A stretch of DNA of 64,000 bases. It comes from Setoptus koraiensis (Eukaryota > Arthropoda). Shown piece by piece: positions 62,207-64,000 of the stretch. Positions within the stretch are counted from its first letter, which is position 1; every line of letters begins with the position of its first letter. The translations under genes and the position numbers were made by a program. The notes under the pieces were generated by a model. It searched no databases. It was not told where the DNA came from and worked only from the letters and a program-made list of their open reading frames with translations. The stretch lies in NCBI GenBank assembly GCA_048013815.1, contig CM106585.1, forward strand, positions 14,446,001 through 14,510,000. The letters are read 5' to 3'.

Positions 62207-63259
62207 AACGACAACGACAAATCAACAAAACAAAACAAAGTAAAACACAAACTGCGCGCACTTGTCCGTATTTGAGTCTGTATTGATTTAGTCGTGTTGG
62301 CGGCAGGTTGCGCGTGCTCTATTTGGCCGCCAGGCCACTGGTCATTTGCAACTGGGCCCGATCGCCTGTTTGGTCATTGGCGGTAAATGAGCTCTGAATA
62401 CATTATAAGTCGCTGTGGTCGTTGGCGCTGTTGTTGCCGTTGTTGCTGTTGTCGTTGGCGCTGTCGTTGTTGGGGCGCCGTTAATGAGCCTGTTGTGGTG
62501 CTTTTAATGGCGCTCGTTATCGCTGTCTATTTATATATTCAGCGACAAGTAAATAAAGTGGGCCACTTTTTTCCGTGCGCGCTGCCCAATCATGAATTAT
62601 TACTTTTGCCCGACCAAAACAAACACTCGCCGCTGTTGTTTGCTGTTGTTGTCGCTGTTGTTGCCATTGCAACCGGTTAGCCGATGACCGTTATCACGAC
62701 GGCCAGCGTAAACAAGTGCACGCGGGGCCAGCGCGATTTTCATCGATGACTTTAGGTTAATCCAATCGAGACGACTGTGACGACTGCTCACTTCCTGTGC
62801 GCGGCCATCGGCGCTGGCCACTTGGTGTCGTGCCGGTCGTCGAATAATAAACAGACAGCCACTGGCTGCCAAACGGCCATCAATCATTGCTTCAGCCTGT
62901 AGCAGGTGGATTAGCCGTGGCCCACTGACAATGCGGGGCCCCAAGCTGGCAACAAACAAACAAGTGCCGTTTGTATTTATGGAGTCAGCGCGTTAGGATT
63001 AATTCAATTCGCAGCGAGCCCAATCGATACACTAAAGTCAGTCGGCTAAGCAATGTTGTCGGCCGAACAATGTTGTCGGTGACATGTACGTGGCAGTGGA
63101 TAATCCTGTTATCGCCGGCAAGTATGGCGTACCGCTGTCTTCATGCACCGGCTTACGATCGCTTTCGGCCGGTTAAGCGGGCCATATTTCCACTGGCGCT
63201 CTCGCAGACTCGTCGTGGGCCCGAATCAATAATCAGCGATCAGTTTTGGCGCACAAATG

Positions 63260-63338
63260 CCAATTCCGAACGCAAACGCGAATTCCGAACGCGAACGCAA
63301 ACGCAAATTCCGAACGCAAACGCAAATTCCGAACACTA
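63260..63338. repeat. 18-bp tandem repeat
   Basis: Four copies of a unit of the type AATTCCGAACGCAAACGC, with one or two six-base internal expansions. Confidence 0.85.
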
Positions 63339-63732
63339 ATCGCAACCAAAAATACGCCCAAAATAGAACGGAATAGATTAAAACAAAATCAGAGTCAACC
63401 GACGACAATGAACAAAATCACCAGTTTACACTGGCTATCGCAGTTCAACTCACTGGCTTAAGCTGAACGCACTGAATAATTCCGCTTTGACTCGGTTATC
63501 TCTGCGCGCAACTATCAGCGTTCACCACCCCAATCATTGGGGCCCAATCCACCTGATCGGGCTTTTGCTTGGTTCTGCATTTGCAACTTGCCTTACTCAC
63601 AGTTAAAGCAACTAATCTGAAATATATTCAGACGAAACTCCATCTATTATACATTGCAAATGTTGGCGCTCGTGCAATACAAACCCTAGCGACTCGAGCG
63701 CCCCTAGCGGACAGTTGACTCGTCTTGATTCG

Positions 63733-63787
63733 GCTCAACTGGTATGAGCTGGGGCTCAACTGGTATGAGCTGGGGCTCAACTGGGGC
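63733..63787. repeat. 21-bp tandem repeat
   Basis: Two full copies and a partial third of a 21-bp unit reading GCTCAACTGGTATGAGCTGG plus one G. Confidence 0.85.
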
Positions 63788-64000
63788 CCGAATGACGACT
63801 GTGCAAATGTGTACATAAATGTCCGCCAGGGTAGTGGGCTTCTTATAGGGTTTATGCGTTGCACGTTACGTCGAGTACGATGACTAATGCAACAACCAAC
63901 GATACGTAACTAACAAGTGTTACATAACTAACTGGTGGCTGGCTATTGTAACTAAATGAGGAAGGGAGTGAAAAAATGATGATCACCATCAAATGAGTCA

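Larger units (their letters stand above)
55009..64000. other. Repeat-rich non-coding DNA, no gene recognised
   Basis: Nine kb with no recognisable gene. It is dense in GGGCCC, GGCCAC and GCGCAC words and in short tandem repeats, listed separately. A perfect plus-strand donor (CAG|GTAAGT) at about 58297 and a perfect minus-strand donor at about 57985 have no convincing exon attached. A frame near 62500 contains a short membrane helix followed by a donor-like CAA|GTAAAT, too weak to annotate. Confidence 0.5.

Noticed and set aside
62500..62560. Membrane helix near 62500 as a cytochrome P450 N-terminus
   Set aside because: Only a generic hydrophobic helix with basic residues; no Pro-rich hinge or later P450 motifs in the window.

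Overview
The window is nuclear DNA of an animal, most likely an arthropod and plausibly a mite or other chelicerate. This rests on spliced genes with short GT-AG introns, an arthropod-type nicotinic acetylcholine receptor subunit, a tandem array of gustatory-receptor-like genes, sina and Snr1 orthologues, a eukaryotic 5S rRNA gene, and non-coding DNA full of TTG/CAA repeats. The species cannot be named from the sequence.

Layout. 1-13.6 kb is mostly non-coding and G+C-moderate, rich in trinucleotide repeats. It holds one long Gln/Asn/Ser-rich open exon on the minus strand (1252-3394, with a 40-Gln run) and a lone 5S rRNA gene (8338-8455). 13.7-42.6 kb is the A+T-richer gene island. It has five minus-strand genes of one seven-transmembrane family (13666-30329), then a nine-exon nicotinic receptor alpha-type subunit (32064-35029, minus), sina/SIAH (36165-37217, plus), Snr1/SMARCB1 (37785-38930, minus), and a sixth, inverted and diverged family member (40109-42636, plus). 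Two related terminal-inverted-repeat elements and broken gene pieces lie between the receptors. 43.5-51.3 kb is an extreme low-complexity tract made almost only of T and A, with strong T-over-A asymmetry on the plus strand. 51.3-64 kb returns to DNA like the left flank, with many short tandem repeats and no gene I can identify.

The strongest candidate for something new is the receptor family. All six genes share one architecture: a 459-642 codon first exon starting MDSxKxN, an exon of 56 (once 47) codons, and a last exon of exactly 17 codons plus stop, with phase-0 introns throughout. The C-terminus resembles the insect gustatory/odorant receptor superfamily, ending in a GWxxSGxxLxLQF-type helix in five of six. 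The proteins are much larger than usual for that superfamily and carry an invariant EINYQ signature in the loop after the fourth hydrophobic segment. The nicotinic subunit is also unusual: its pore helix has Val at 9' and Asp at 12', and its long cytoplasmic loop is rich in Cys and His.

These genes probably do not form one pathway. The receptors would act at the membrane of chemosensory cells and the nicotinic subunit at synapses or other excitable membranes. Sina and Snr1 are housekeeping regulators (ubiquitin ligation and SWI/SNF chromatin remodelling) that happen to lie between receptor genes. All exon joins were made by eye from splice consensus and reading frame, and no database search was possible.
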